This document shows positions 25,139 through 37,688 of a stretch of 64,000 nucleotides of DNA, one piece after another. The stretch is taken from positions 150,345,889 through 150,409,888 of the forward strand of contig CANTUZ010000002.1 of assembly GCA_947846985.1 (NCBI GenBank), in the 5' to 3' direction. The stretch's first letter is position 1, and every line of letters begins with the position of its first letter. Under the pieces are notes generated by a model. That model made no database searches. It saw nothing but the letters and a program-made list of their open reading frames with translations, and was not told the DNA's origin. The position numbers and the translations under genes were made by a program. Origin of the DNA: Fratercula arctica (Eukaryota > Chordata > Aves > Charadriiformes > Alcidae).

Positions 25139-28100
25139 ATACATTTTACATGTATCAACCAATATTAACCTACCCAGAAAGAGTCCGTGAGTTCCTTCAC
25201 TCACCACAGTTACATCATTACTGAAATCGAGAGGAACAGCAGAGGAACCGGGTATACGAGAGCAAATACAGATAGGGCATGAAAACATTTTCACATGTTC
25301 TTTTTGTTTGTCATCAGTGGTTATTGCGGCTAATAAGTGTTATTCATGACAGGTTATTTTTGCAAAACAAACTTCCATGAGTTCAAATTAGAATGCAAGC
25401 ACATACAATGTGCAAATGAATAAGGTCTTCATAAACCCCAGGAATTTTGACATATCTAAAGTAATTAAAATAAATTGGGGTCTTCATTATTTATTTCATG
25501 AAGGAAAACCAGAGCCTGTACAGAACAGCCTTAAAGCCCAACTCTTTCCTGAAGCCGCCTATTACCAGCTTTGCCCTGAAGACCTCACTTGTTCTTTGCT
25601 CTCATATGCATTTGAACTATTAGCCTTTGTGTTGTATATGAGTCAAGATACAAGCTCCCTGGAGCAGCAGCCTTGTCTTTCACAGGTTTACAAAGTGGTA
25701 GGCAAACTCACAGTCTATTATAAGTAATAACGATTGAGAAGATATGCTGGTATTCCCAAGCACAATACAATCACACAGCTGATTCCATATGCTGGGTGAA
25801 ATGGGCTGATCCTCATATACTTTCTGTCATGAAAATAGGGTGTTCCTAGATTTCACAGATTTCAAATATATGTAATACACACATACCACCTTCAGCAGTT
25901 TATTCTCAACATCACTACGTAAACTTTTGCGATTTTGATGACATTTTGTATTAAGCTGATGTGTTCAATTAATGGTTAATCATTTATTTGGTCATGACGA
26001 TATTTGGAGGTATGTTAGAGTAATTACCTGGCAAACACATATGTGAAGCAGTGCTTTCTTGGTTAGAATGATTCAGAAGCCATAGAGAGAATAAATCAAG
26101 CTCAGAGTTCAAGTGGCATGGATGTGGAGAGCTGGAGTCCTATCCCCATTAGTATGCTGAATTTCTGACTGGTAACTATATTCCAGCTGTGGGCCCTGAG
26201 GACATCCCCAGTGAGTACAATTTTACAAAGCCCTTTAAACAGCCCTGTAGTTTTTAATTACGACTTTGTGCCTGCTGAAGAACAGCAAAATTATGGCTGT
26301 GACTACATAGCAAATAAGGCATGACAGATGTTAAAAAGGTGTAGTGTTTGATACCTAATGTTACATGATAGGTAGTGAAACCTAGTATTTAACAGTATCT
26401 GAAAACATTGGAAACTTCTCAAATTCTGGTCAAGACTAGGCAAATTGGAATGTAATGTATGTCACTCATTAGAGAAAAGAGGCTGTAAATTGATTCAATT
26501 AATCTATGGTAAAGTACAATCTGTTTTGAGCAGAGCTTTCAAAAACATCAGTGAGAGTGAGCTAACTTTCTAAAAACACCCTGCTAAATTATAGAGTAGA
26601 AAAAGACCATCTTCCTCTGCTCAGAAAGAGCTATCTCATCACGCTTCCTTGCCTTCTTGCTTCTCTTTTTACCTTGCCTCTCTCCAGACAGGTTTCTTCT
26701 AAACTTTCTCTTAAAAGTGTAGCAAACTCCCTTTAAACAGACTCGGTTTGTCACAGCCAAAGTCAATTTGCTGTGTGCTTTGCCCTTGGTCAGCAGATGA
26801 AATAGGCAATACTGACCAGAAGCTCCTTAGCCATTCGAATTATTTCTAGGTAGGACTTCTGCCAGCTAACATCAGATGAAAGTACATCCGTCTACAGTGT
26901 AGCTCTACTAGAAGAGTTTTGAAGTCTAAACAAGATGTTGTGCTTGTATACTTCACTATCATCCATCGTAATTTTTCCCTTTTTATTCTCCTTTTACCTT
27001 AGAGAAATTCAACAGTCATTAAGCTTTATGCAGCCCTTTGTGCTCTTAAGTCCTTTCTGTAAAACATAGTCAAATGCTCACTCATCTTCACCTGATGACA
27101 TTGTTACCAAGGTACTTCTACCATATTCTTGTGACCCAGGATTTTCAAACATGGTTAATTATTTTGGGTGCCCAAACACATACATGGAGCCATCTTTCAG
27201 GGACAGTGGAAGAAACATCTTAAAATCATTGACCTCTAGTCAGGCACCAAGTATCTCCGGTGGCAAACAGCATCACAGCCATGACTGAACATTTTTGGCT
27301 GTGATTCGCTTAGCTGAATGGGCCTCTGCTGGGATGGTGAAATTAAAACCATTCAAAGTTTGTCATCAAATGCAAGTGTGACAGAAATAGCCCTATCACA
27401 GGACCATCCCACCTGCCTAACAACTCAGTATCCAGACTTTTGCATTCCCTTGTGTATTGCTGGGAATCAGTACGTGGAAATGGGTGTATTTTTCAAAGGT
27501 AACTGATGATTTGTGCATTTAGATTGGGGGAAGGTGTGGGAGGAGCATGCGTAGGACTATACAGACTTGATATTGATGGGGAAGAAGAAGTGGGATTTTC
27601 CACTTCGGTACCTCTGCCATTACTGGGATCTGGAGGAGGAAGAAAGAAGGGTTGCACGGTGGTTCAGGAACACTTTCAGCACATGCCCAAGGACACGAGC
27701 TGCACTGTAATGAAAAACAAGGAAGTTTCAGCAGAAATTTTATGGACACTACAGCGTAGGAGGTAGCTGGAAGTTCAGGTGTGAAAGCTGTAAGTAGAGA
27801 ATTCCTGTCCAATTCCCCTCCCTTAGTCAGAGGCAGCCACGTGGCTGGAAAAACAGCCTCAGGGATACTGGATGCTAGATCTGGAGTGAGAAGAGGAGGG
27901 TGGGGAGTTTCTATGCATTCTCTTTTTTGCTGTAGGAAGTGGCATTTCCTGAGAAGAAGACCTACCGAGTCTCACGCAAATACCTGAAAGGTGTGGGGAG
28001 AAACGCATTGGGGATTTTTTTCCAATATCCAAACATATGTTATTAATGTTCTGCAGGGGTCTGATTTTAAAAGGAAAAGGTGCTCTATAACTCAACTAAG

Positions 28101-28514
28101 CACATACTGAGAAAAGGGGAGAAACCAAGTTTAAGTCCCATGCCCTGATCCATTGAAACAGATTCTTTTGCTTGTGTGGATCCAATCCTACCATCACAAA
28201 ATGAACCAAGCTACACTATGTGTTGAAAAGTAAATACTAATATTCAGAAGCAGTTTTTTGGGGTCTGAGAATGACTTCAGAAGAGCTATTAGTCAGGGAG
28301 GCTGTAGTCTGCCCCAAAATATTATAAACATATTTAGAATACATGTAATATGATTTCAACAGTATACCATTAAGGCACTGAAAAGCAGGTTTTAATAGTG
28401 TAATTGTGTAATTAATTTTCCTTGTCTATACTATTGCTGAAGTATACTTTGAGTATTGCTTATCTTACACACCTATATTCCCTTGTTGTAAAAAATACCT
28501 TGCATGATAATCCA
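25139..28514. other. Intergenic AT-rich sequence
   Basis: No exon or repeat was recognised in these 3.4 kb. A 14-base perfect palindrome centred on an E-box is at 27834-27847. Open frames are short (at most 105 codons) and without family resemblance. Confidence 0.6.
27834..27847. promoter_or_regulatory. Palindromic E-box (CAGCCACGTGGCTG)
   Basis: A perfect 14-base inverted repeat containing CACGTG, the core bound by bHLH-zip factors such as USF, MYC and MITF/TFE. No nearby gene start is visible, so any enhancer role is conjecture. Confidence 0.3.
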
Positions 28515-28652
28515 TAATCATAAAATCATAGGATCATTTAGGTTGGAAGGGACCTTTAATATCATGGAGTTCAACCATCAGCCTAGCACTGCCAAGTCCA
28601 CCACTAAACCATGTCCCTAAGCGCCACATCTACACGTCTTTTTAAATACCAG
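28515..28652 (-). mobile_element. CR1 LINE 3'-end fragment, minus strand
   Basis: A CR1 terminus of about 140 bases read antisense: AATCATAAAATCATAGGATC, then TTTAGGTTGGAAGGGACCTT, then a GCCTAGCACTGCCAAGTCC block and CACATCTACACGTCTTTTT. It is the same 3' type as the plus-strand copy at 1.6-2.3 kb. The similarity stops abruptly near 28652. Confidence 0.92.
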
Positions 28653-29277
28653 CTACCCTGGGCTGGCACTGCTATCTAAAGCAGTGGTTTACCTTCCTGC
28701 TCTCTACTGCTATCATTAGCCTCAAGCAGCCTTCCTTTTTACTTAAAACTAACTGGCACAAAGCCTGTTGAGTGTTACCCCCATCAGTTACCTGCTCTTA
28801 TTCACTGGTGACTGCCAAAACACAAGGGGTAGCACAAGGAACTGGGCAGTATGAGGTGGGAATAAGCAAGTGAGGTTAGTGTCACCAGTGCAGAACTTGG
28901 CTGTTTCAGTGATAGCCTCAGATGAGTTTTCACTGGAGACCTGAGAGCATTGAATGAGATTTAGGGTTTCCTGAAAAATGGTTGGGTCCCTTTTCTTCAG
29001 AGAAAAATAAAACATTGAGTGCCCTCCTTACTCTTGATTGGAGGGAGTGAATCACTGAGTCTTGCCACATAAGCATTCCTCAGAGAAAATGAAAGAACCA
29101 TACCTAATAGAGGATGTATGTGTAAACAGACCTGGAGAAACAGTCTACCATAGCAGGTGCGTGTGACCAGTTGGCAAACAGTTGGGTAACTTGTTTAAAC
29201 AATCCTGACTTCTTCTATTATTTGCTGAACTGCAACTTGCTGTGGGCTGGAACAATTTAATGCTCTCAGTAACCGGC

Positions 29278-30770
29278 AATCACAGAATTGCAGAGTCACT
29301 GGGGCTGGAAGGCAGCTCTAGGGATCATCTAGTCCAGCCCCCTGCTCAGAGCAGGGGCAACGAGAGCAAGTTCCTCAGGGTCGTGTTCAGTCATGTTTGA
29401 ATACAAAGGGTGGAGACTTCACAATCTCTCTGGGCAACCTGCTCCAGTGATTGATGACTTCTCATAGTTTCTTTTTCCATCTAAATGGAATTTCCTGTAT
29501 TTCAGTTTGTGGCCACTGCCTTGTTTCTTTTCACTGGGCACTGCTGAGAAGAGTCTGGCTCCATCTTCTTTATACATATTGATGAGATCCCCCTGAGCCT
29601 TTTCTTCTATAAGCTGAACAGGCCCAGCTCTCTCTGACTCTCCTTGTATGAAAGATAGTCTGATCCCTGAATCATCTTCATGGCCCTTCAATGGACACCC
29701 TCCAGTATGTCCATGTTCTCAGTTTGTCTAGTTTCCTCTGAATAGCAGTACAACCATCCAGTATATCAGCCACTCCTCCCAGTTTTGTGTTATCACCACT
29801 CTTGCTGAGGGTGCGCACTGTCCCGTCATCCCAGTAGGTCATTAATGAAGATGACAGAACAGTATTGAACTCAGTGTCAACCCCTGGGGTAGACCACTGA
29901 CTTCCAAATGGACTTTGTGCTGCTGATCACAACCCTTTGAGCCCACCGTATCAGCCAGTTTTCACTCCCCCTCACCAACCACTTATCGAGTCTGTATTTC
30001 ATCAGTTTTTCTAAGAAGGTGTTATGGGACACAGTGTTGAAAGCCTTGCTTGTCCATCAAGCTAGTAATTTCATTGTAGAAGGCTCTCAGGTTAGACAGG
30101 CGTGGTTTCCCTTGTGTAAATCCATTTTGACTATGGATTCCATCCCAGTGGCATTCCCAGGCTAAATATGGAAAATGGTTTCCAGGATTAGTTGCTCCAT
30201 CACCTTCACAGGGATCAAGGCAAGGCTGACTGGCCTGTAGTTCTCCAGGTCCTCCTTGCACTTCTTGAAGTGACATTTGCTCTGTTCCAGTCATCAGGAA
30301 TCTTCCGAAATTACCATGACCTTTCAAAGGTAGTTGTTGAGAGTCACCTTGCAATGGTGTAAGCCAGCTCCCTCATCACTTGCTGGGTGCATCCAATCAG
30401 GTCCTGTAGGTTTATATATGTCCAGTTTGTTTAGATGTTCCCTAACCTGATCCGCATCCACCAAGGGTATGTCTTCTCTGACCCAGACTTTCCCACTGTT
30501 CTCAGGGGACTGGTATTCCTCAAGGCTGATCTTACCTGTGTAGAGGAAGTGATGGGTTTTTCCATTTCCTTTGTCACTAGGGCCCCCATCCAATTCTCCA
30601 GTGGGGTCACATTTTCCCTGGTCTTCCTATTGCTGCTGACATAACTGTAGAAGGTCTTCTTGTTGCCCTTCATGTCCTCCACCAGATACATCTCGAGGTG
30701 GGGTTTGGCTTTCCTAACACCTTCACTGCAAGCTTGGACCATGTCTCTGTATTCTTCCTGGTTATAACAA
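29278..30770 (-). mobile_element. Old CR1 LINE, 3' half (RT domain and 3' UTR), minus strand
   Basis: About 1.5 kb of a strongly diverged CR1. From high to low coordinates the minus strand shows the post-endonuclease linker (NKKTFYSYVSSNRKTRENV near 30640) and a KLDIYKPTGPDWMHPASDEG block (about 30380-30440). The reverse transcriptase core follows, broken by frameshifts, and then the thumb. The 3' UTR begins around 29400 with the LINE-like CAGAATTGCAGAGTCACTGG end at about 29282. Intact frames are only about 90-110 codons long. Divergence is clearly greater than in the copies at 1.6 or 24.9 kb. Confidence 0.88.
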
Positions 30771-31681
30771 ATTTCTTCTCCACTATTTGGAGGCTCCTAG
30801 GCCTCTGGATACTGGTCTGCTGTGGAGCTAAGTCAACTCTGCTTCTGTAGGGTCCTTATTTTGGCACTTCTATGCTGATTTTTACTGGCTGAGCATTCAG
30901 ACCCCTCCTGCTACACTCACACATTAGTCATAGTGTGTGCTCTGATGTTTGCGTTGCGGAGCCTCAGTGTGCTCAGATTTGGGTAACACACATGCATGCA
31001 GCTCTTCCTGATGGGCAGCTAGAAAGCTTTACAATTATGCAAAATAGATTTTAAATTCATATTGGTAGCTTTTGTTACAGGTGTAAATAACATGTGAGAA
31101 ACGAAGTCTCAGAGAGCATTAACATAGCTCTTCTGGGTCTCCCCAGAGAGAAATACATGAACCTGTGCAGTGTGGGACATGGGCATCTGTACAGAGCCTG
31201 TCTAGAACATGATCTGTGTATGCACAGTAGGGCTGCTACATCCTGAGCATAGTGCACTTACAACCAGAATATTTAATTTGAACAGTCACAGTGGCCCTAT
31301 CATGCTTGGGCAAAATTATTGGGCAAATAGAAAAAAAAGGAAATATCTGGGGAATTCCTGGTGTACAGAAGCTCCAGCCATGGGGAATCTGGAACACAGA
31401 GCTTGGGATTTGACCTTTAACAACAGTAATGTTTGTCACTTACCTCAGTGCCAGTAGGATGAAGCTATAAGTGGTAATCAATACTGCGTAGACTTCAGTG
31501 TAATAACATACCTAGTGTGATCCTCTGAAGGTCAGAGCTAAAAAAATAACCTGTCTCTTTCTTTAAAAGTCTTTTACGTGCTGGATTTGGATGGAAGCAA
31601 TTGTGTTATTGCAGATAATAATAACTTGAGAATGATCAGAGTTGATAATGTCTTAGCTTGATGACCTTTACCTGCTTATGA

Positions 31682-31828
31682 ATGACTCAGAACAGCGTTG
31701 AAAAATTCAAGTGGTTGGCGGTGATTTGTGAGCATTTATTAAGGCAAATCGGATAATTGCCTTTAACATCACAGATGGCTTGTATTTTCTAAAGTGCTTT
31801 TATTTCAGTGCAATAAGATGACTCAGAA
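31682..31828. promoter_or_regulatory. Paired AP-1-type sites (candidate element)
   Basis: ATGACTCAGAA occurs twice in the same orientation, at 31682-31692 and 31818-31828. Each contains the AP-1 consensus TGACTCA. The first is preceded by a TGACCTTTACCT nuclear-receptor-like half site near 31661. This is motif evidence only. Confidence 0.3.
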
Positions 31829-33033
31829 ACTCAGTGGGATATCATGACCCTGATTTTTCATTGCCTCACACTTCATATAGTGAAAATTCCCAGTGCAGAG
31901 GAGGTGTAGGTCCAGAATTGAAGGATTTGGTGCTGTTACTATGCAAACATCAACTGTTATCAGCCATGCAAAGCATCACAGCTCTATCCCCTTTCTTATA
32001 TTACTTTTCCTCGTCAGTGTTATATATTGAGATCATTCATACAGTGTTACTTTATGTTTCCCCTTTGTATTTTGTATGCTTTTACTACCCAGAGAGACAA
32101 GAGAATTTCTAGTGACCCAACAGAACATTAAATTGTCCCTGGCATCCAGGAAAGAACACCTATTCCATGTTCCTAAAAGCCTTCCACTTATTTCTGAGCA
32201 GGTTGTTTTATTTTGCTTTTTAATAGAAAGGGAATTCCACATGTATTCCAAGCACAAGAATTGAGAGTGCTGCTCCATATGGGCAAACATAACGTCTGCT
32301 ATTTCTTGGCAGAGGAGCAGCAGCATAGGTCTGCTTCCTCTTGGCAGGGAGCAGGAAGGGTAGGATTCATCTCACTGAACTTAATCTATCAAAGCATCGA
32401 GCACTCAATAAGACTACATTTCCTAGAAGTCACCAAGGGGAGGAAAAGCAGCATTTGTTGAAGCTGCTTGTCATCCTCTCTCCTGACAGCAGCACTAGCC
32501 CAGATGACCAGCGAGCTTAAACAGGTAACTCATAGGCAACTAGGTTTGCAAAGAGAAATCCTACTCTCACTGCCTACTTGTTATATTTTCTTTGTCCTTG
32601 AACACAAATGCTCACATTTGTGGGCACCTACATCTCTGGAGCTTCAGCCTTAAAACTAGGGTTATTTCCCAGGAAGCTTTTTCTGCCACAATGTGGAACT
32701 CAACAGAGCTTAAGAGACAGTGAAAACTACAGCATTGCAAAACTATAATATTTCTGCAATGAGGCATTGTTGTATGCCAAGAAACACCACTCCAGAAAGA
32801 GCATTACCCAGAGAATCTGACATGCGTCTCTGCTGGAGTTATGACAAAGAACCAATAGTTTCTCTCGCTGACATTTTCAGTACCATACAGTGATCTCCAG
32901 TGGGGCTAACTACAGAGCTTACAGCCTAGTACAGACCTCTACCATGTAATCTAAGGGACTAGAAGCACTGACAGGAGGCAAGATTGTAAATTACAAATAA
33001 ACAACAGGATATAAGCATGCACAGGTTTTATCT

Positions 33034-33160
33034 ATGCAAATACATAGCTCGAGCTGCTGGTGCAGTGGGGATACATCAGCTGGAATGACAACAAGTAATT
33101 ATCGGCTCTGTCCAGCCACTCTGCTAATCTAATCACTCAGCACTGCTAATCAAATCACTC
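33034..33160. promoter_or_regulatory. Octamer plus duplicated TAATC homeodomain-like sites (candidate enhancer)
   Basis: A perfect POU octamer ATGCAAAT lies at 33034-33041. About 80 bases on there is a direct repeat with one mismatch in 16: GCTAATCTAATCACTC at 33123-33138 and GCTAATCAAATCACTC at 33145-33160, 22 bases apart. TAATC is the core of OTX/CRX/PITX-type homeodomain sites. The 22-base spacing puts both on about the same face of the helix. No conservation evidence is available here. Confidence 0.35.
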
Positions 33161-36100
33161 CAGTAGCTGGAGTGGTGTTTCCCTGAATGCCAGCGCTCGC
33201 TAAAACTGAGCTAAGCACAAATGAAGTCATTCAGGTGTATTAACTTAAAATAATGATTGCAAACGAAGACAAGCTTTGGGAGTGCCAAGTTCTTAATTCC
33301 TACTTTCTCACACACACATTGTTCCAGGAAATTGAATGGCATTATTTTGGATTAGGTTGGGATAGAAGCAAGGAGAAGATCTGACTGCAATATCCAGCAT
33401 GGCTCAGTTGACCCACAGCTCAGGAAAACAGAAATCTCTGTCCACACTGGCTGAAGTGGCTGTGCATGGGTCTTGCTGCCAAGACCAAGGGTTGGTAACA
33501 GACTGCTAAGGGCAGTTAATCAACCTGAATAATGCCCTGTGATACATATTTGCCTGGCCTAGCAGGAGAAAACACCAGTTTGGGGAACAGCACATAGCTA
33601 CATGCACAGCTTAGGCACTACTGCTGCACGGGTGGGAATAGGGATGTGATAAATATTGGTTTCTAGGGGCAGTGCACCTTTCCTACTGTCACCCAACAGC
33701 AGAAGCAACAAGCCCAGCTCACCAGGACTCTTCTGAGCTTTCGCTTCAGCTCTGGCCCCATTTCATGTTTCCCTGTGGCCATAGAAGCCTGCTGTCTCTC
33801 TCTCTATCCCCATGGTTATATGGAGAACAGGGTCGGGTCTGTTTGGGGACAGGGGGAGAAGGTTTATTCAGTGCAGAATTGATAGTCAGATGGAGGAATG
33901 TTAGTGAGAGAAGAACATTAAATTCTTCTATTTCCATCTGTATGACCGTAAAACCTCCTGCAATCCCTTGACATTTTGCTTCCTTAACCCAGCACTTTAC
34001 AGTAACCCCAAAACTCCATTCCATTGCAAAGTTGGATTTTGCCACTCCCAAAGATAAGCACACAATGAGTTGTAAGTAATTTTGTGCTCATCTTTGCAAG
34101 TGGCTTTGCCTGAGCTGCTGAGAAGCCTTAGGGAAAAGAAGAGAAGAGGAAAAAAGAAGGAAACCACAGAAGTCAGCAGTGCCAGACAGCACTGCAAGCT
34201 GAGTACGTTACTTAAGTGCCCTTGCAGACATTATGCAGTTGTACCAAACTGAGTGTAGATGTCCCCAAGTGCCCTGCTCTGACACTTTGCGATGGAGAAG
34301 CTCTGAAACATGCAGTAAACCCAGAAATGCAATTGGTGTTTGTGACTCTGTCGTGTAGATGTTCCAGCATCAATTCAGCTGTCTAAACACAAGTGTCTGG
34401 TGCCCTTTGAGATTCTTTCAGTGACATCTCTGACAGGACGGGCCTTGCGGTGGACTTTTCCATCCCAGTCTGGCTTGCTACCGACCAGCGGGAGCTGGTG
34501 CAACTATCCTCTTGGGCTCTGGGACAGAGACTACACCCAGCAGTTGTGTACTTTTGTTTGTTGTCCCAGCTGCGTGGAAATGTCTGCCAGGAATAACAGA
34601 GACCAGGGAACGGCTCAACCCTCTCCTCCTCAGCCCTGTGCGGAAGGTGGAGGTAGCCTTCAGCCTTGTCAGGCTGCACTCCACCCCACACGCATCTCTG
34701 AGGAGCTGGAGGTCATGCTCATCCCCTGTGCCAGGGCAGTGAGGTGCATCCAGTGTGGCCAGGCACCGGCAAAACCTGCTGGGGGTCACGGTGCGCACGG
34801 GCACAGTTCTGACCCACGCTCAGCCCCAATGAATACATTGTGAGTGCAGGTTTGCAGAACAGGAGCGAAGTGCGGTCAGCCATGGGAATCCTATTGGTTC
34901 AACCCACACGTCTCAAGGAACTGTAGCCTGAGCTGGTGTGACTGGTGTGACTGCCGAGGGCAGTAAGCAGCTGAGCTCTGAGCCTAGTGGCTTTCACAAC
35001 ATTATTTCTCCAAGATAACAGGCAAAACTAATCTTCTACTGTGTGTCTTACAGGTAAGAAATCTGTGCTTTCTCCTAAGATTCCTACTGTAGGTTATATT
35101 TAAGAATATAAGTTGTAATGAGTTCATTATTTTCAACACACAGGAAGAAAACAAAGCACAATGTTTTAGTTAGGCTTTATTTTTCCATTTTATTCCTTTT
35201 TCTACTAGTTTGAACACATCTGTTTTGCAAGGTTGTAGCATCAGAAATCTGAGTTGTTATGTGACAGAACTACAGATTCCAAATACGACTTTTTCACCCT
35301 TTTCCCAAACAACAACAAAAGCAATACACAACAGCCTTGTAAGGGCTTTAATGTGTCTACTTTTTCTCTCTACTACTCCAAAAGATCTTTTCGGAGAGTT
35401 TTCTTTTAATTGAGTCTGGAAACCATCCACTTTTAATGAGAAGTTACCGACACCTAATTGCCATCTGCCTCCTTCAGTTTCTCTCATAAGACTGCTCCAC
35501 TTTTCCTTTGTGCTCTGAACTGCTCCTCTGTTGCTGCTGCTTTTTTTAGTTCGAGTGAATTCTTAAGTCATCTTAGCATAAGTTTTAAATCCTTTATTCT
35601 GTATTTCACCTCTACCTATTCCAGAACTACTCTAAAAAGTCTTTAGAGCTAAATTCTTATTAGCTGCAGAATGTAGACACAAGTTTCCTATCACAACATG
35701 GATGATGCTTGCCAGTGTGCCTGTTTTACAACAGCGTCTTTTCTCATCTGATGACACTGTATCAGAAAGGCAAAGGAATATGGTGTGAGAAAAGTACTAC
35801 AAATCTCACAAACATGGAAAGACGCAATATCTTCTGCAAAATGAAATCTACTCTTTTGCTGCGACCCTGCGCAATGATGTGCCTTTAATAAGGCCTCCAA
35901 ACGAGCAATCAATACTGCTTTGTGGTGGCCTTCTGCCCTGTGCTGAGTTCACCCCATGTCAGAAGCAAGGAATCTTTCACTGACTGTGGGCTGAATAGGT
36001 CTTTCAAAAATGTTTGGCAAGCCACATCTTAACATGTTCTTACTGTGATGCCATAAAAGGGTTTATAGAAAGTCTCCAGTGAATATTTTCCTGTTTTCCT

Positions 36101-37615
36101 TCAGTTAGCAGTTTCTTTCAAAATTCTACTGATGTTTTCAGGTTCTCTGGTTTGCTTCCAGTGATGCCCCTGCATCATGCTTTTCTCCCTTGAGAAGACG
36201 TTCAAATCCTAGGATGGTGAATTGCGATCCTTGGTCAGATATTGATTCACTGAGATTTTCTTTCTGGCTGAAAAAAAATAGAGAGAAAAGTGAGCTATAG
36301 TAGCAGGTGCAACTTGTGACATTAGTGCTATTTCTGGGCATTTCCTACCAGGAGCAGGGCAGAGCAGCATGTGAATGATGTGTGAGCTGATGGGCCCATG
36401 ATGTCAACCAGCCATGGTTCAGCAAGGCACGGAAGTGCAGTGTATTGGTCACTGTTACCTTCTTAGGAATTATGTAAGTAATCGAATATTTCATATTATT
36501 TCAAACTAGAGCATCTAATACACACTCCATTGTCAGGTTTTTCTTCTGAAAATGAGTTGAAGTTTAGCATAAGCCAATTGTACATACTTTGCCTATCATT
36601 TTAATAGAATAACAAGATAGTGAGTAACTTACACTGCACAACTACATTTGGAATAAATTCATTTGCAAACTCAGATTAAGGTGCTTAAGATTGTTAGGCC
36701 ATCTTGTTGCCAGAAAGCCACTTAACATTTGTTGAATCAGATGTGATGAGGAATCTCTTTAAAATAATTGCACTAACCATTCCAGTACTCCTGACAATTA
36801 CTTGTTATTGTGCAGCCACCTAATGAAGATAAAGGCTGGTGAAACATCTGTCCTGTGTTCAGTTTCTGATCTGCTTTTTATGTCAGTAAAGATGTGAATT
36901 TATGCCTGTAAATTGAAATTATCTCACTGACCATTAGGCATTTTATATCTCTGCTCATTTGATTCCTTCTGTTGTTCATAGAACAAAATAATCTGTATGC
37001 TGTTTGCATCTATAGCTTGAAGGAAAGTTTCTCTGTTTTTATGTACAAGAGTCCTTCAACAGCAATATACTCTCTCCTGGTTTTATTAAGTGTTTTTGCC
37101 TCAAATATAGTGGCCCTACTATTATCCCAAAGGGCTTAAGTAAGCAGAGCTTTGACTTCATAGTCTGAGGCATCAGGAATCAGAACTGCAGTAGCACAAG
37201 ATGAAATAACGTAGGTGTTGTGCTACTTATGATCCAGGATTTCACTGTTTCTGCGGGTTTCTGCAAGGTCTGCCCAGGGCAGGCTTGAGATTCTCTGAAG
37301 TGGTGCTGATCTCACCTCGTAGAGAGAAGGATAAAGTTTCTTTAACAACACGCAAGAAATAAGCCTATGAAATAAACAGTATGCCTGTCATTTTTCTGGC
37401 AGCTCTAAACTTTGATACCTGAAAGCTATTTCTTTGTAATACCCAGATTAGATTCTGGTCCTACTGGAAAAATTATATTCCTAAGAAAAGATGACTCTTT
37501 CCATCTGAAGTGTCATCTGGCAAAGTTCAGCTTCTGTCCTGCTGAGTTGGTGCAGTATAAGATGATCTGTGCCTCTACTACTTGTGCTTCTGTATTCTTT
37601 TCTAATAAAGTGAAG

Positions 37616-37688
37616 AAATAAAATAAAATAAAATAAAATAAAATAAAATAAAATAAAATAAAATAAAATAAAATAAAATAAAATAAAA
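37616..37688. repeat. (AAATA)14 pentanucleotide microsatellite
   Basis: Fourteen uninterrupted AAATA units plus a partial unit, about 73 bases. On the minus strand, the SAMD12 sense strand, the unit is TTTTA. It lies about 13.6 kb upstream of the SAMD12 start codon, so it is intergenic and not in an intron of the gene. An AATAAA hexamer immediately precedes it at about 37604-37609. Confidence 0.97.

Larger units (their letters stand above)
30771..37615. other. Intergenic sequence, no gene recognised
   Basis: About 6.8 kb without a supported exon or repeat. It contains a pair of identical 11-base AP-1-type elements (31682-31692 and 31818-31828) and an octamer plus a duplicated TAATC element (33034-33160). 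A GC-richer patch at 34.40-34.86 kb has overlapping open frames of up to 147 codons on both strands, with no recognisable product. Confidence 0.6.

Noticed and set aside
37616..37688. The repeat as the orthologue of the human SAMD12 epilepsy repeat
   Set aside because: The human repeat is inside a downstream intron of SAMD12. This tract is upstream of the gene's first exon, so only the unit is shared.
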